A DNA stretch of 64,000 bases from an uncultured Lachnospiraceae bacterium. GTDB taxonomy: Bacteria; Bacillota; Clostridia; Lachnospirales; Lachnospiraceae. The translations under genes and the position numbers were made by a program. The stretch covers positions 1 to 64,000 of the forward strand of contig CAJTUA010000014.1 in the NCBI GenBank assembly GCA_910579615.1. The letters run 5' to 3'. Positions 24,846-32,962 of this stretch are shown piece after piece (positions within the stretch are counted from its first letter, which is position 1; every line of letters starts with the position of its first letter). The notes under the pieces are model-generated. The model ran no database searches. It was not told the origin of the DNA and saw only the letters and a list, made by a program, of their open reading frames with translations.

Positions 24846-26093
24846 ATGAGAGATATCATCGAGATGGGAAGATGCGCAAAAGCGGCATCTCGCGTGTGCG
24901 CATTGTTAAATGAGACGAAGAAAAATGAGGTGCTGTTGGCGGCGGCAAAGCTTTTAACCGCAAATACTCAAAGCATCCTTGAAAAAAACAGGGAGGATGT
25001 CAGCGCGGCAAGGGAGCGGGGCGTAAACGAGATTATGGTTGACCGGCTTTTGCTCAATGAAACCCGCATTCTCACGATGGCAAACGGGTTAAGGAAGGTC
25101 GCAGACCTAAAGGATCCGGTCGGGGAGCTTATCTCCATGGAGCGCCGCCCGAACGGTCTTGAGATTGCGAACCGCAGGGTTCCGATTGGTGTCATTGGCA
25201 TGATTTATGAGTCGCGCCCAAACGTGACGGCGGATGCCTTCGGGCTGTGCTTTAAGGCGGGCAATGCCGTGATTTTAAAGGGCGGCAGCGACGCGCTTTG
25301 CTCGAATATTGCAATCGTAAAGGTCTTGCAAAGTGCCTTGCAGGAATGCGGTGTGACGGAGGACGCGTTACAGATTGTGGAGGACAAAAGCCGTGAGATA
25401 ACGGAAAAGCTCATGCGCTTAAACGAGTATGTTGATTTGCTGATTCCGCGGGGCGGCGCGGGGCTGATTCGCAGCGTGAAGGAAAACAGCACGGTTCCGG
25501 TAATTGAGACGGGAACCGGGAACTGCCATGTCTATGTGGATGAATCCGCGGATTTTGATATGGCGCTTTCCATCATTGATAACGCAAAAACGAGCCGCAT
25601 GAGCGTATGCAATGCCTGTGAATCGCTTGTTGTGCATGAAAAAATTGCAGGGCAGTTTCTTCCGCTTTTGTATGAGCGCCTTGCCAAAAAGGAGATTACG
25701 ATGCGCGCGGATGAAAAAGCGCGCGCGGTTTGTGCCGGGATGGAGCCTGCCGGGGAGGAAGATTTTGGGAAGGAGTATTTAGGCCGCCTGATTTCCATCA
25801 AGGTTGTCGCTGACATCGGGGAGGCGGTGGAGCATATCAACCGCTATAACACCGGGCATTCCGAAGCGATTGTGACAAAGGATTACGCGAATGCGATGCG
25901 GTTTTTAAATGAGGTTGACGCGGCGGCGGTATATGTGAATGCCTCCACACGCTTTACGGACGGGGAAGAATTCGGGTTCGGTGCGGAGATTGGTATCAGC
26001 ACACAGAAGCTGCACGCGAGGGGACCGATGGGACTTGCTGCGCTTACAAGTACGAAGTATACGATTTTTGGGAACGGGCAGATTCGGGAATGA
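24846..26093 (+). CDS. proA: Glutamate-5-semialdehyde dehydrogenase (gamma-glutamyl phosphate reductase)
   Basis: 415 residues from ATG 24846 after AGAAAGGAAG. An aldehyde dehydrogenase fold with ProA-specific segments: VPIGVIGMIYESRPNVTADA, FKAGNAVILKGGSDA, and the catalytic cysteine in KTSRMSVCNACESLVVH. It reduces gamma-glutamyl phosphate with NADPH to glutamate semialdehyde, the second step of proline synthesis, partnering ProB. The C-terminal region (GFGAEIGISTQKLHARGPMG) is intact. Length is normal. It ends just before miaB. Confidence 0.95.
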   Translation: MRDIIEMGRCAKAASRVCALLNETKKNEVLLAAAKLLTANTQSILEKNREDVSAARERGVNEIMVDRLLLNETRILTMANGLRKVADLKDPVGELISMERRPNGLEIANRRVPIGVIGMIYESRPNVTADAFGLCFKAGNAVILKGGSDALCSNIAIVKVLQSALQECGVTEDALQIVEDKSREITEKLMRLNEYVDLLIPRGGAGLIRSVKENSTVPVIETGTGNCHVYVDESADFDMALSIIDNAKTSRMSVCNACESLVVHEKIAGQFLPLLYERLAKKEITMRADEKARAVCAGMEPAGEEDFGKEYLGRLISIKVVADIGEAVEHINRYNTGHSEAIVTKDYANAMRFLNEVDAAAVYVNASTRFTDGEEFGFGAEIGISTQKLHARGPMGLAALTSTKYTIFGNGQIRE

Positions 26094-26125
26094 CAGGAGA
26101 AAAAGATAAGGGGAAGGAAAGGAAA

Positions 26126-27643
26126 ATGTATCAGGAAATTGATTTTGACAAGATAGACTTAAGCCAGGAGCCGCCAATCGATGAGCCGTCAAGGCAATAC
26201 TTTTTCATGGCACAGTGCCGCGAATTCATCCGCTCTGAGTCCGCCCGCCTTGGCAGGGTGCCCACCTACAGCATTCAGACCTTTGGGTGTCAGATGAACG
26301 CCAAGGACTCCGAGAAACTTGCGGGCATTTTGCAGGGGATCGGCTATGCGGCTGCTAAGACGGAGGAAGCGGATTTCGTCCTCTACAATACCTGCACGGT
26401 GCGCGAGAACGCGAATACGCGCGTGTATGGGCGTATCGGGTATCTTGGAAGGTTAAAGCGCACCAAAAACCCGGACATGAAAATTGCGCTCTGCGGCTGT
26501 ATGATGCAGGAGGAGCATGTGGTTGCCAAAATCAAAAAAAGCTATCCTTTTGTGGATTTGATTTTCGGCACGCACAATATCTATAAACTGGCAGAGCTGC
26601 TGTACCGCCAGATTCGCGCGCGGGGCATGGTTGTCGATATTGAAAGGGAGAGCGCCAAAATCGTGGAGGAGCTTCCGAGCGAGCGCAAATTTGATTTTAA
26701 AGCAGGGGTCAATATCATGTATGGCTGCAACAATTTTTGTAGCTACTGCATTGTGCCCTACGTGCGCGGGCGGGAGCGAAGCCGCAGGCCGGAGGATATT
26801 ATCCGCGAGATGCAGGAAATGGCAGAAAACGGCGTAACAGAAGTTATGCTTCTGGGGCAGAATGTGAATTCCTATGGAAAAACCTTTAACACTCCCATAA
26901 GTTTCGCAAAGCTTTTACAGATGGCAGAAAAGGTGGAGGGCATAAAGCGCATCCGCTTTATGACACCGCACCCAAAAGACCTCTCGGATGAATTGATTGA
27001 AGTGATGGCGAAATCGGAAAAAATCTGCCGCCATGTCCATCTTCCGGTGCAATCCGGAAGCTCGCGCATCCTAAAGCTTATGAACCGCCACTACACGAAG
27101 GAAGATTACCTTGCACTGGTGGGGCGCATCCGCGCAGCAATGCCGGATGTGGCGCTGACGACGGATATTATCGTAGGTTTTCCGGGGGAGACGGAGGAGG
27201 ATTTTATGCAGACGATGGATTTGGTGGAGCGTGTGCGCTACCAAAATGCCTACACCTTTTTGTATAGCCCGCGCGCCAATACGCCTGCTGCCGCGATGGA
27301 AAACCAGGTACCCCAGGCCGTTGCGAAGGAGCGCTACGACCGGTTAATCGGGAGAATCCGGGATATCTCGCAGGAAATTGCGCAGCAGGATGCCGGGAAA
27401 ACGATGGAGGTGTTAGTCGAAGAAGTCAACGCACAGCGCGAGGGCTTTATGACAGGGAGGCTTGGGAACAACTTGCTTGTCCATTTCCCGGCAGGAGAGT
27501 TCTTTGTGGAAAATGGGCAAGCCTGGGAGAAAAATTTAAAGGACAAAAAAGACTTGCAGCACTTGCTTGGAAAGTATATAAAAGTGCAGCTGACAGAGTG
27601 CATGGGATTTTACTATATCGGAGTGCCGGTAAATGAACCATGA
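26126..27643 (+). CDS. miaB: tRNA-2-methylthio-N6-dimethylallyladenosine synthase
   Basis: 505 residues. The frame opens at 26090 overlapping the proA stop, but GGGGAAGGAAAGG precedes ATG 26126, which I prefer. Domain order is that of MiaB: UPF0004 domain with cysteines for the auxiliary cluster (IQTFGCQMNAKDSE, NTCTVRENA, ALCGCMMQEE), radical SAM core with C201-x3-C205-x2-C208 (CNNFCSYC), and C-terminal TRAM domain. It methylthiolates A37 of tRNAs that read UNN codons. The N-terminal extension of about 60 residues before the first cysteine motif is common in clostridial members. No terminator is visible after it. Confidence 0.93.
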   Translation: MYQEIDFDKIDLSQEPPIDEPSRQYFFMAQCREFIRSESARLGRVPTYSIQTFGCQMNAKDSEKLAGILQGIGYAAAKTEEADFVLYNTCTVRENANTRVYGRIGYLGRLKRTKNPDMKIALCGCMMQEEHVVAKIKKSYPFVDLIFGTHNIYKLAELLYRQIRARGMVVDIERESAKIVEELPSERKFDFKAGVNIMYGCNNFCSYCIVPYVRGRERSRRPEDIIREMQEMAENGVTEVMLLGQNVNSYGKTFNTPISFAKLLQMAEKVEGIKRIRFMTPHPKDLSDELIEVMAKSEKICRHVHLPVQSGSSRILKLMNRHYTKEDYLALVGRIRAAMPDVALTTDIIVGFPGETEEDFMQTMDLVERVRYQNAYTFLYSPRANTPAAAMENQVPQAVAKERYDRLIGRIRDISQEIAQQDAGKTMEVLVEEVNAQREGFMTGRLGNNLLVHFPAGEFFVENGQAWEKNLKDKKDLQHLLGKYIKVQLTECMGFYYIGVPVNEP

Positions 27644-27719
27644 TTCGCCCGCAAAAGAACTGTGATATTCATATAAATTCCAACAATTTGACAAATTGCA
27701 TAAATATTTCACGTTTCTA

Positions 27720-27748
27720 TTGACAATCGGAGTAAAATAGTATAAAAT
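27720..27748 (+). promoter_or_regulatory. Sigma-A promoter of rny
   Basis: TTGACA at 27720-27725 and TAAAAT at 27743-27748 with 17-base spacing, about 100 bases before the rny start. A second TTGACA-like box lies at 27688-27693 without an obvious partner. Confidence 0.65.
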
Positions 27749-27850
27749 TTATATGTTATGTGCCCGAAGTTTTTTCAGAGCGATAAGGAGTTTTCCGGTT
27801 CATGGGAAAATGCGGCATATGGCAGAGCAATTGATTAAGGAGGACTTCCT

Positions 27851-29407
27851 GTGAACGATGTAGTGAAGATTGCGATTGCGGTCGTCATTACTGCTGTTGT
27901 GGTTGCATTCATCGCTGCGAAGGCCGCGATTTCCTACCATACCAAACTGGTGGAAGCCAAGATTGGCAATGCCGATGAAAAGGCGAGGGAAATCATTGAC
28001 GAGGCATTAAAGACCGCAGAGACGAAGAAGAAGGAAGCGCTTCTTGAGGCGAAGGAAGAGTCAATCAAGACGAAGAATGAGCTGGAGAAAGAGGCGAAAG
28101 ACCGCAGGGCAGAAGTACAGCGTTATGAAAAACGTGTCCAGGCAAAGGAAGACGTCGCGGACCGTAAGATGGAGTCACTGGAAAAGAAGGAATCGAAACT
28201 GGTTGCGCGAGAGCAGGAGCTTGAGAAAATCCGCACGGAAGTGGAGCAGTCTCATGCGAAGCAGTTGGCAGAACTGGAAAAGATATCCGGATTGACCTCC
28301 GAACAAGCTAAGGAATATCTTATTAAAACGGTTGAAGATGAAGTGAAACATGAAACGGCAGTGATGATTAAGGAGCTGGAGGGCAGGGCGAAGGAAGAAG
28401 CCGACAAAAAGGCGAGGGACATCGTTGTTACCGCAATCCAGAAATGTGCTGCCGACCACGTTGCCGAATCGACGATTTCCGTCGTTCAGCTGCCAAATGA
28501 TGAGATGAAGGGAAGGATTATCGGGCGCGAAGGAAGAAATATCCGGACGATTGAGACGCTGACCGGCGTTGACCTTGTAATCGACGATACACCGGAGGCC
28601 GTACTTCTTTCCAGCTTTGACCCAATCCGCAGGGAAGTGGCAAGGATTGCCCTTGAAAAGCTGATTGTGGACGGGCGTATCCATCCGGCACGCATTGAGG
28701 AGATGGTGGAGAAGGCGCAGAGGGAAGTGGAATTGATGATCCGTGAGGAAGGCGAGGCGGCAATCCTTGAGGTTGGCGTCCACGGCATCCATCCGGAGCT
28801 TGTCAGACTTCTTGGCAAGATGAAATTCAGGACAAGCTATGGGCAGAATGCGTTAAAGCATTCCGTTGAGGTAGCGATGCTTTCCGGCCTGATTGCCGGC
28901 GAGATTGGCATTGATGTGAGGACAGCGAAGCGTGCGGGGCTTTTGCACGACATCGGCAAGTCCATTGACCAGGAGATGGAAGGTACCCATGTGCAGATTG
29001 GTGTTGATTTGTGCAGGAAGTACAAGGAATCCCCGATTGTCATCAATGCTGTGGAGGCGCACCACGGGGATGTGGAGCCTCAGTCCCTGATTGCATGTAT
29101 CGTCCAGGCGGCCGATACGATTTCGGCGGCAAGGCCGGGTGCAAGACGAGAGACATTAGAAACATATACCAACAGATTGAACCAGTTAGAAGATATTGCG
29201 AATGGCTTTAAGGGTGTTGATAAATCCTTTGCGATTTCCGCGGGCCGCGAAATCCGCGTGATGGTAGTACCGGAGCAGGTAAGCGATGATGATATGGTAC
29301 TGCTCGCAAGGAATGTATCGAAAAAGATTGAGGATGAGTTACAGTATCCGGGTCAGATTAAGGTCAATGTAATCCGTGAGTCCAGAGTGACTGATTACGC
29401 AAAATAA
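27851..29407 (+). CDS. rny: Ribonuclease Y
   Basis: 518 residues from GTG 27851, directly after AAGGAGGACTTCC. An N-terminal membrane helix (IAIAVVITAVVVAFIAAKAA) anchors it. A long charged coiled coil follows (about residues 35-200), then a KH domain (GRIIGREGRNIRTIETLTGV), then the HD domain with LLHDIGKSID and VEAHHGDVEP. RNase Y starts bulk mRNA decay in Firmicutes and scaffolds the degradosome. All catalytic motifs are present and length is normal. It has its own promoter and a strong terminator and forms the conserved left border of the defence island. Confidence 0.96.
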   Translation: MNDVVKIAIAVVITAVVVAFIAAKAAISYHTKLVEAKIGNADEKAREIIDEALKTAETKKKEALLEAKEESIKTKNELEKEAKDRRAEVQRYEKRVQAKEDVADRKMESLEKKESKLVAREQELEKIRTEVEQSHAKQLAELEKISGLTSEQAKEYLIKTVEDEVKHETAVMIKELEGRAKEEADKKARDIVVTAIQKCAADHVAESTISVVQLPNDEMKGRIIGREGRNIRTIETLTGVDLVIDDTPEAVLLSSFDPIRREVARIALEKLIVDGRIHPARIEEMVEKAQREVELMIREEGEAAILEVGVHGIHPELVRLLGKMKFRTSYGQNALKHSVEVAMLSGLIAGEIGIDVRTAKRAGLLHDIGKSIDQEMEGTHVQIGVDLCRKYKESPIVINAVEAHHGDVEPQSLIACIVQAADTISAARPGARRETLETYTNRLNQLEDIANGFKGVDKSFAISAGREIRVMVVPEQVSDDDMVLLARNVSKKIEDELQYPGQIKVNVIRESRVTDYAK

Positions 29408-29419
29408 GAAGTAAAGTGC

Positions 29420-29452
29420 AAGGAACACTTCCCGGAAGGAGAAGTGTTCCTT
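29420..29452 (+). terminator. Terminator hairpin of rny
   Basis: AAGGAACACTTC (29420-29431) and GAAGTGTTCCTT (29441-29452) form a perfect 12-pair stem with a 9-base loop. A short T-rich stretch (ATGCCGTTTTT) follows. It starts 13 bases after the rny stop and insulates the BREX operon from rny. Confidence 0.8.
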
Positions 29453-30115
29453 ATGCCGTTTTTAATGGATTTTGCTTTTGTTAAAAACAATAAGAAATAG
29501 GAGAACACAAATGGAATGTCATGGTTGGATGGACGGTTCTGCTATATTTGACAGTTGGACATGAATTTTCATAGGTACAGACCACACTGCCTTCGGTAAA
29601 GCTGATTTTTAGGCATTTGAACTTCGTCATTTTTTAGAGGATTCCGTGCCGTCCCTGCGCATGGCATAGTTTTCCTAATATATAGGAACGTTGGACTGTA
29701 ACTATTTCAAAAAAATATTTTTAAAAACGCTATTGAAAAAGAAAAAGCGACGTGATACGATTACTACGGTTATCCAAATTTATGCCGAAGGTTTGAGAAA
29801 TTTCCAATCTTTCTGATGTGAAGAATTTCTTGATTCCATTTTCACATTTTGTTTGCCAATGCAAATCTGTTAATGTGCAGCAGGGGCTGGTAGAACAAAA
29901 GATTATCAAGTTACTGGCATAGTCGTTTAGAAAACCATTCGAGCCGTATATGCTGTAGTTTACAGCAGCCATGAATGTTTTTTGTGTGAGAGTTGGAAAT
30001 ACTGAAACAGGAAGAAACTACCCTGAAAGCCGAGTTGTTTCGGAAAAAGAAATAAGTTAATTGAGTGTCGGTAAATGTAGATGTAGCTGAGAGCCAATGG
30101 AAAGGATGAGTTCAC
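29453..30115. other. Gap of about 660 bases before the BREX operon
   Basis: No gene is supportable. The region is AT-rich, with scattered short frames on both strands, including an 80-codon minus-strand frame at 29730-29972 without recognisable product or ribosome binding site. It should contain the BREX operon promoter, but I cannot point to a good -35/-10 pair. AAAGGATGAG lies just before the first BREX gene. It may be scar sequence from insertion of the island. Confidence 0.45.
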
Positions 30116-32257
30116 ATGTGTGCCAACAATAGGACAATTGAAGAGCAGTTTATGGCTTGGCTTGCTCAGAATGCCCCTGCCCGTTTTCTGTCAGAGCTCT
30201 ACTTATGTTATCCGGAAATTGAGCGGCACTGTTTGAGAATTAAGGTTTTGAAAAAACCCTTATTTGAAACAACGGATTTGGTAACAGTGAAAAAGGTGCA
30301 GAAAACCATAACAGAAAGCCGCATATTTCAGTTCACTCATAAAAAGCAGATGAAGAAAATGGTATCAGCTGTACAGTACTATATGACCTTCGTTAAAGAA
30401 TATAATGCAGAACAAACCATATTTAATCAAAAAGGAGATACAAAGCAGCTTTTGCAGGATGCGGCTCAACAGACTCCGATACCAGAAGTACAGGAAGAGG
30501 ATGTTGGGGCAAAAGCGGATATGGTTTCATTTGACGGACTGTTGGCAGAGGACCGCTATGCCGATTTGCGGGAGGCACTGCTGTCAGACGGCATTTCCTC
30601 TGTTGAGATATTGAAGAGCATTAATCTGTGGTCTTTTATGAACAGCCACAGTCTGTATTCCATACAGCAGCGGCTTATCATATCCACAGAACTGACAGGA
30701 ATACTGCGAAATGCCGGAAAGCACAATACAAGCGCGGTAATGAAATATGAGATTCACTATAACAATGAGATTTATTCTGGTGATACACCATCGGAGGCGT
30801 TTGTGTCCTTTATGACTACAATTGCAGCGAAATATCCACTGAAGTTCCGAGGGCTAATTAGTTCCATTCATCCGAAGACTACTAGGGTTGTAGTACATAG
30901 ACATGATTACGATGGTAGTAAGTTGAGACTGATGAATCCGGAGGTCTTTATTGATAGCGATCTAACCCGTGAGCAGATGGAACTTTATGTTGCTTGGGTA
31001 CTGGAGCGCTGTACAGTTTCTCCGTTAAAGTATAGCATTGCGGAAGCTGAGCCGCCGGATGCTCCAAAGAAGATACCAGTGGAAAACGAAGAGTCTGATG
31101 AGGATGAAGAGACATCCGATGAACCAGATTATATACCGAAGGTGTTTCCGTTGTCCACTTCGTACTTTACGCAAAAAGCGGAGGACTATCTGCTTGGGCG
31201 GAACCTTGCAGGCGCTACTTACGATGAACTAAAAGCCGTGCTTCAACATACTATGGTTGGCACAAAAGAAGCAGTGTCCCTGTCTCCGCATATCGTAGAA
31301 ATGAATCGCCTCCTGTACCATGACGAAGCCTTTGTGGACTTTGAAGAGGGTGCGGATGCGCTTGAAGACATACTGGACAAGCTACTGAAAAAGAACAAGG
31401 GCATTGCCACAGCCACACAGCTATACGAGTATGCTCGCTCCGAGATGTCCATGTTTCTGAACGACAACGGCATCATCGGGCAGCAGGTGGTGTACGATTT
31501 GGCAAGGCACTTGTTTGAAAAGCTAGAGTATCATGGCAAAAGATATTTCTTCCGCTCCAATATTTATATTAGTCTGCCGGAAATTTTAACGGATTCCAAC
31601 AATAGTATTATGCAGAAGTATGCTCGAGAGAAAGGCACCATAGTCACCTTTAAGGAAATGGAAAGCTATCTCAAGGGCTTAGGACTGAACAGCGACAATC
31701 CGCGCAGTGTGATGCGTATAGATAAGGAACCGATATTTCTGATTTATCAGGAGAATGAATATCTGCTGGCAGAGCTTATTCATATGGACGATGCGTTTTT
31801 TGGTCAGGTAAAAACGGCGCTGAAGCATTTGTTTGAGGATGTGGGTGACCACATTATTATCCGACATATTTCAGGCAGCTGGTATAACCTGCTGCCTACG
31901 CTGCCCGCCTTATTGGAGTGGACGCCGATGCTGTTGCAGCAACTGCTACATTACTACTCAAAGGAACTGGGAGCCAGAACGGTTAGCGCCATGGATTCCC
32001 AGAACAGCAACACTCTGCATGCCATGCTGGTGGATAACGATAGCTGGATACAGGACTTTAGGGATGCCGTCGCGGTGTTCCTGCATGACGAAATGCAGGA
32101 GTGCAAGTCCTTTGGAGCGGAGGAGCTGCGCAAGATACTGGTGGATGCCGGAATGATCAGCGGTAAGCAGCTGATTCGGAACATGCACAAGGCACTGGGT
32201 GGAGATCCGCGCTTTCTGTGGGATGGCGACGGTAACAAGGTCAATGTGAGGATATAA
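30116..32257 (+). CDS. BREX-4 operon protein of unknown family (713 aa)
   Basis: First gene of the operon; ATG 30116 with AAAGGATGAG upstream. The 713-residue product has no signal or membrane helix and no motif I recognise. It appears largely helical. An acidic, low-complexity stretch at about residues 322-340 (ENEESDEDEETSDEPDYIP) probably links two folded halves. The C-terminal half has repeated helix-turn-helix-like spacing (for example TFKEMESYLKGLGLNSDNPR), suggesting winged-helix modules and possible DNA binding. It is followed after four bases by the HNH gene, so the two are likely co-translated. Its place at the head of a BREX cluster suggests a system component, for example a target-recognition or regulatory subunit. 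That is inference. Confidence 0.6.
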   Translation: MCANNRTIEEQFMAWLAQNAPARFLSELYLCYPEIERHCLRIKVLKKPLFETTDLVTVKKVQKTITESRIFQFTHKKQMKKMVSAVQYYMTFVKEYNAEQTIFNQKGDTKQLLQDAAQQTPIPEVQEEDVGAKADMVSFDGLLAEDRYADLREALLSDGISSVEILKSINLWSFMNSHSLYSIQQRLIISTELTGILRNAGKHNTSAVMKYEIHYNNEIYSGDTPSEAFVSFMTTIAAKYPLKFRGLISSIHPKTTRVVVHRHDYDGSKLRLMNPEVFIDSDLTREQMELYVAWVLERCTVSPLKYSIAEAEPPDAPKKIPVENEESDEDEETSDEPDYIPKVFPLSTSYFTQKAEDYLLGRNLAGATYDELKAVLQHTMVGTKEAVSLSPHIVEMNRLLYHDEAFVDFEEGADALEDILDKLLKKNKGIATATQLYEYARSEMSMFLNDNGIIGQQVVYDLARHLFEKLEYHGKRYFFRSNIYISLPEILTDSNNSIMQKYAREKGTIVTFKEMESYLKGLGLNSDNPRSVMRIDKEPIFLIYQENEYLLAELIHMDDAFFGQVKTALKHLFEDVGDHIIIRHISGSWYNLLPTLPALLEWTPMLLQQLLHYYSKELGARTVSAMDSQNSNTLHAMLVDNDSWIQDFRDAVAVFLHDEMQECKSFGAEELRKILVDAGMISGKQLIRNMHKALGGDPRFLWDGDGNKVNVRI

Positions 32258-32261
32258 GCTT

Positions 32262-32933
32262 ATGGCAATTGTATCGTTTACAAGGGATGAGGCAATATTG
32301 GCACTGGATACTCTGCTTTTTTCTGGTGAGGAACATTTGAACGCAAACAGTGCTGCTATAAAAGAATTGAGTGAACTATTAAATTCGCTTCCGATTGTGC
32401 CGCAATCCATGCGTGGAGATATATTCAGAAACTGTACTGGTGTCAGCAGGCAGATAAGCATGTTTCGCATCAGTAGTTCCAAAGGAAGAAAAGACCCGGA
32501 TGTAGGCGCAATATTCTACTCCGTTGCGGATGACTATCGTGGTAATGAAGATGAAATACATCGCATTGCTGATGCGATAAAAAGAAACGTTGAGTATTTT
32601 GATGGCGCGGTCTTCGGAGCTGTGGAGGAAAGCCATGAGTTCCCAGAAGGCGCATTGCTGAGCCATTTGCATAGAATGATTGAGAATAGAGACAGTAAAA
32701 AACTGAAAGCGGCAGAAGTCTGCGAGGTCTGCCAGCTTGATCTCTCACAGGTTTACAAGCCTGTACCCGGTGGCTTTATGCAGTTGCATTTGATGGTGCC
32801 AGTAACAGAGCTGGACAGCCGTAAAAAATATAAACCCAATGAGTTCGTAACAGTCTGTCCTAACTGTCATGCGGTGCTGCACAGGCATCGTCCGTGGAGC
32901 ACAAGGGAGACAGTCGGTGAAATCTTATATTGA
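32262..32933 (+). CDS. McrA-like HNH domain protein (possibly degenerate)
   Basis: 223 residues from ATG 32262, four bases after the preceding stop. The N-terminal part (FTRDEAILALDTLLF, IKELSELLNSLPIVP, IFRNCTGVSRQISMF) follows the pattern seen ahead of HNH domains in McrA-like restriction proteins. The C-terminal HNH zinc finger has C154-x2-C157 and C199-P-N-C202-H. In this family the metal/base pair is normally HH before a hydrophobic-x-Pro; here it reads QLH176-L177-MVP, so the second histidine, the usual general base, appears to be leucine. The protein may therefore bind but not cut DNA, or use another residue. A role as restriction effector of the BREX-4 operon is inferred from position. 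Confidence 0.7.
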   Translation: MAIVSFTRDEAILALDTLLFSGEEHLNANSAAIKELSELLNSLPIVPQSMRGDIFRNCTGVSRQISMFRISSSKGRKDPDVGAIFYSVADDYRGNEDEIHRIADAIKRNVEYFDGAVFGAVEESHEFPEGALLSHLHRMIENRDSKKLKAAEVCEVCQLDLSQVYKPVPGGFMQLHLMVPVTELDSRKKYKPNEFVTVCPNCHAVLHRHRPWSTRETVGEILY

Positions 32934-32962
32934 GATAATAAATGAGAAAAGAGTAAATTGCT

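Noticed and set aside
29730..29972. 80-codon minus-strand frame before the BREX operon
   Set aside because: No ribosome binding site, no recognisable product, AT-rich non-coding look.
29453..30115. tRNA gene or attachment site at the left edge of the BREX island
   Set aside because: No tRNA-like arms and no direct repeat shared with the right edge (44698-45480) were found by eye.
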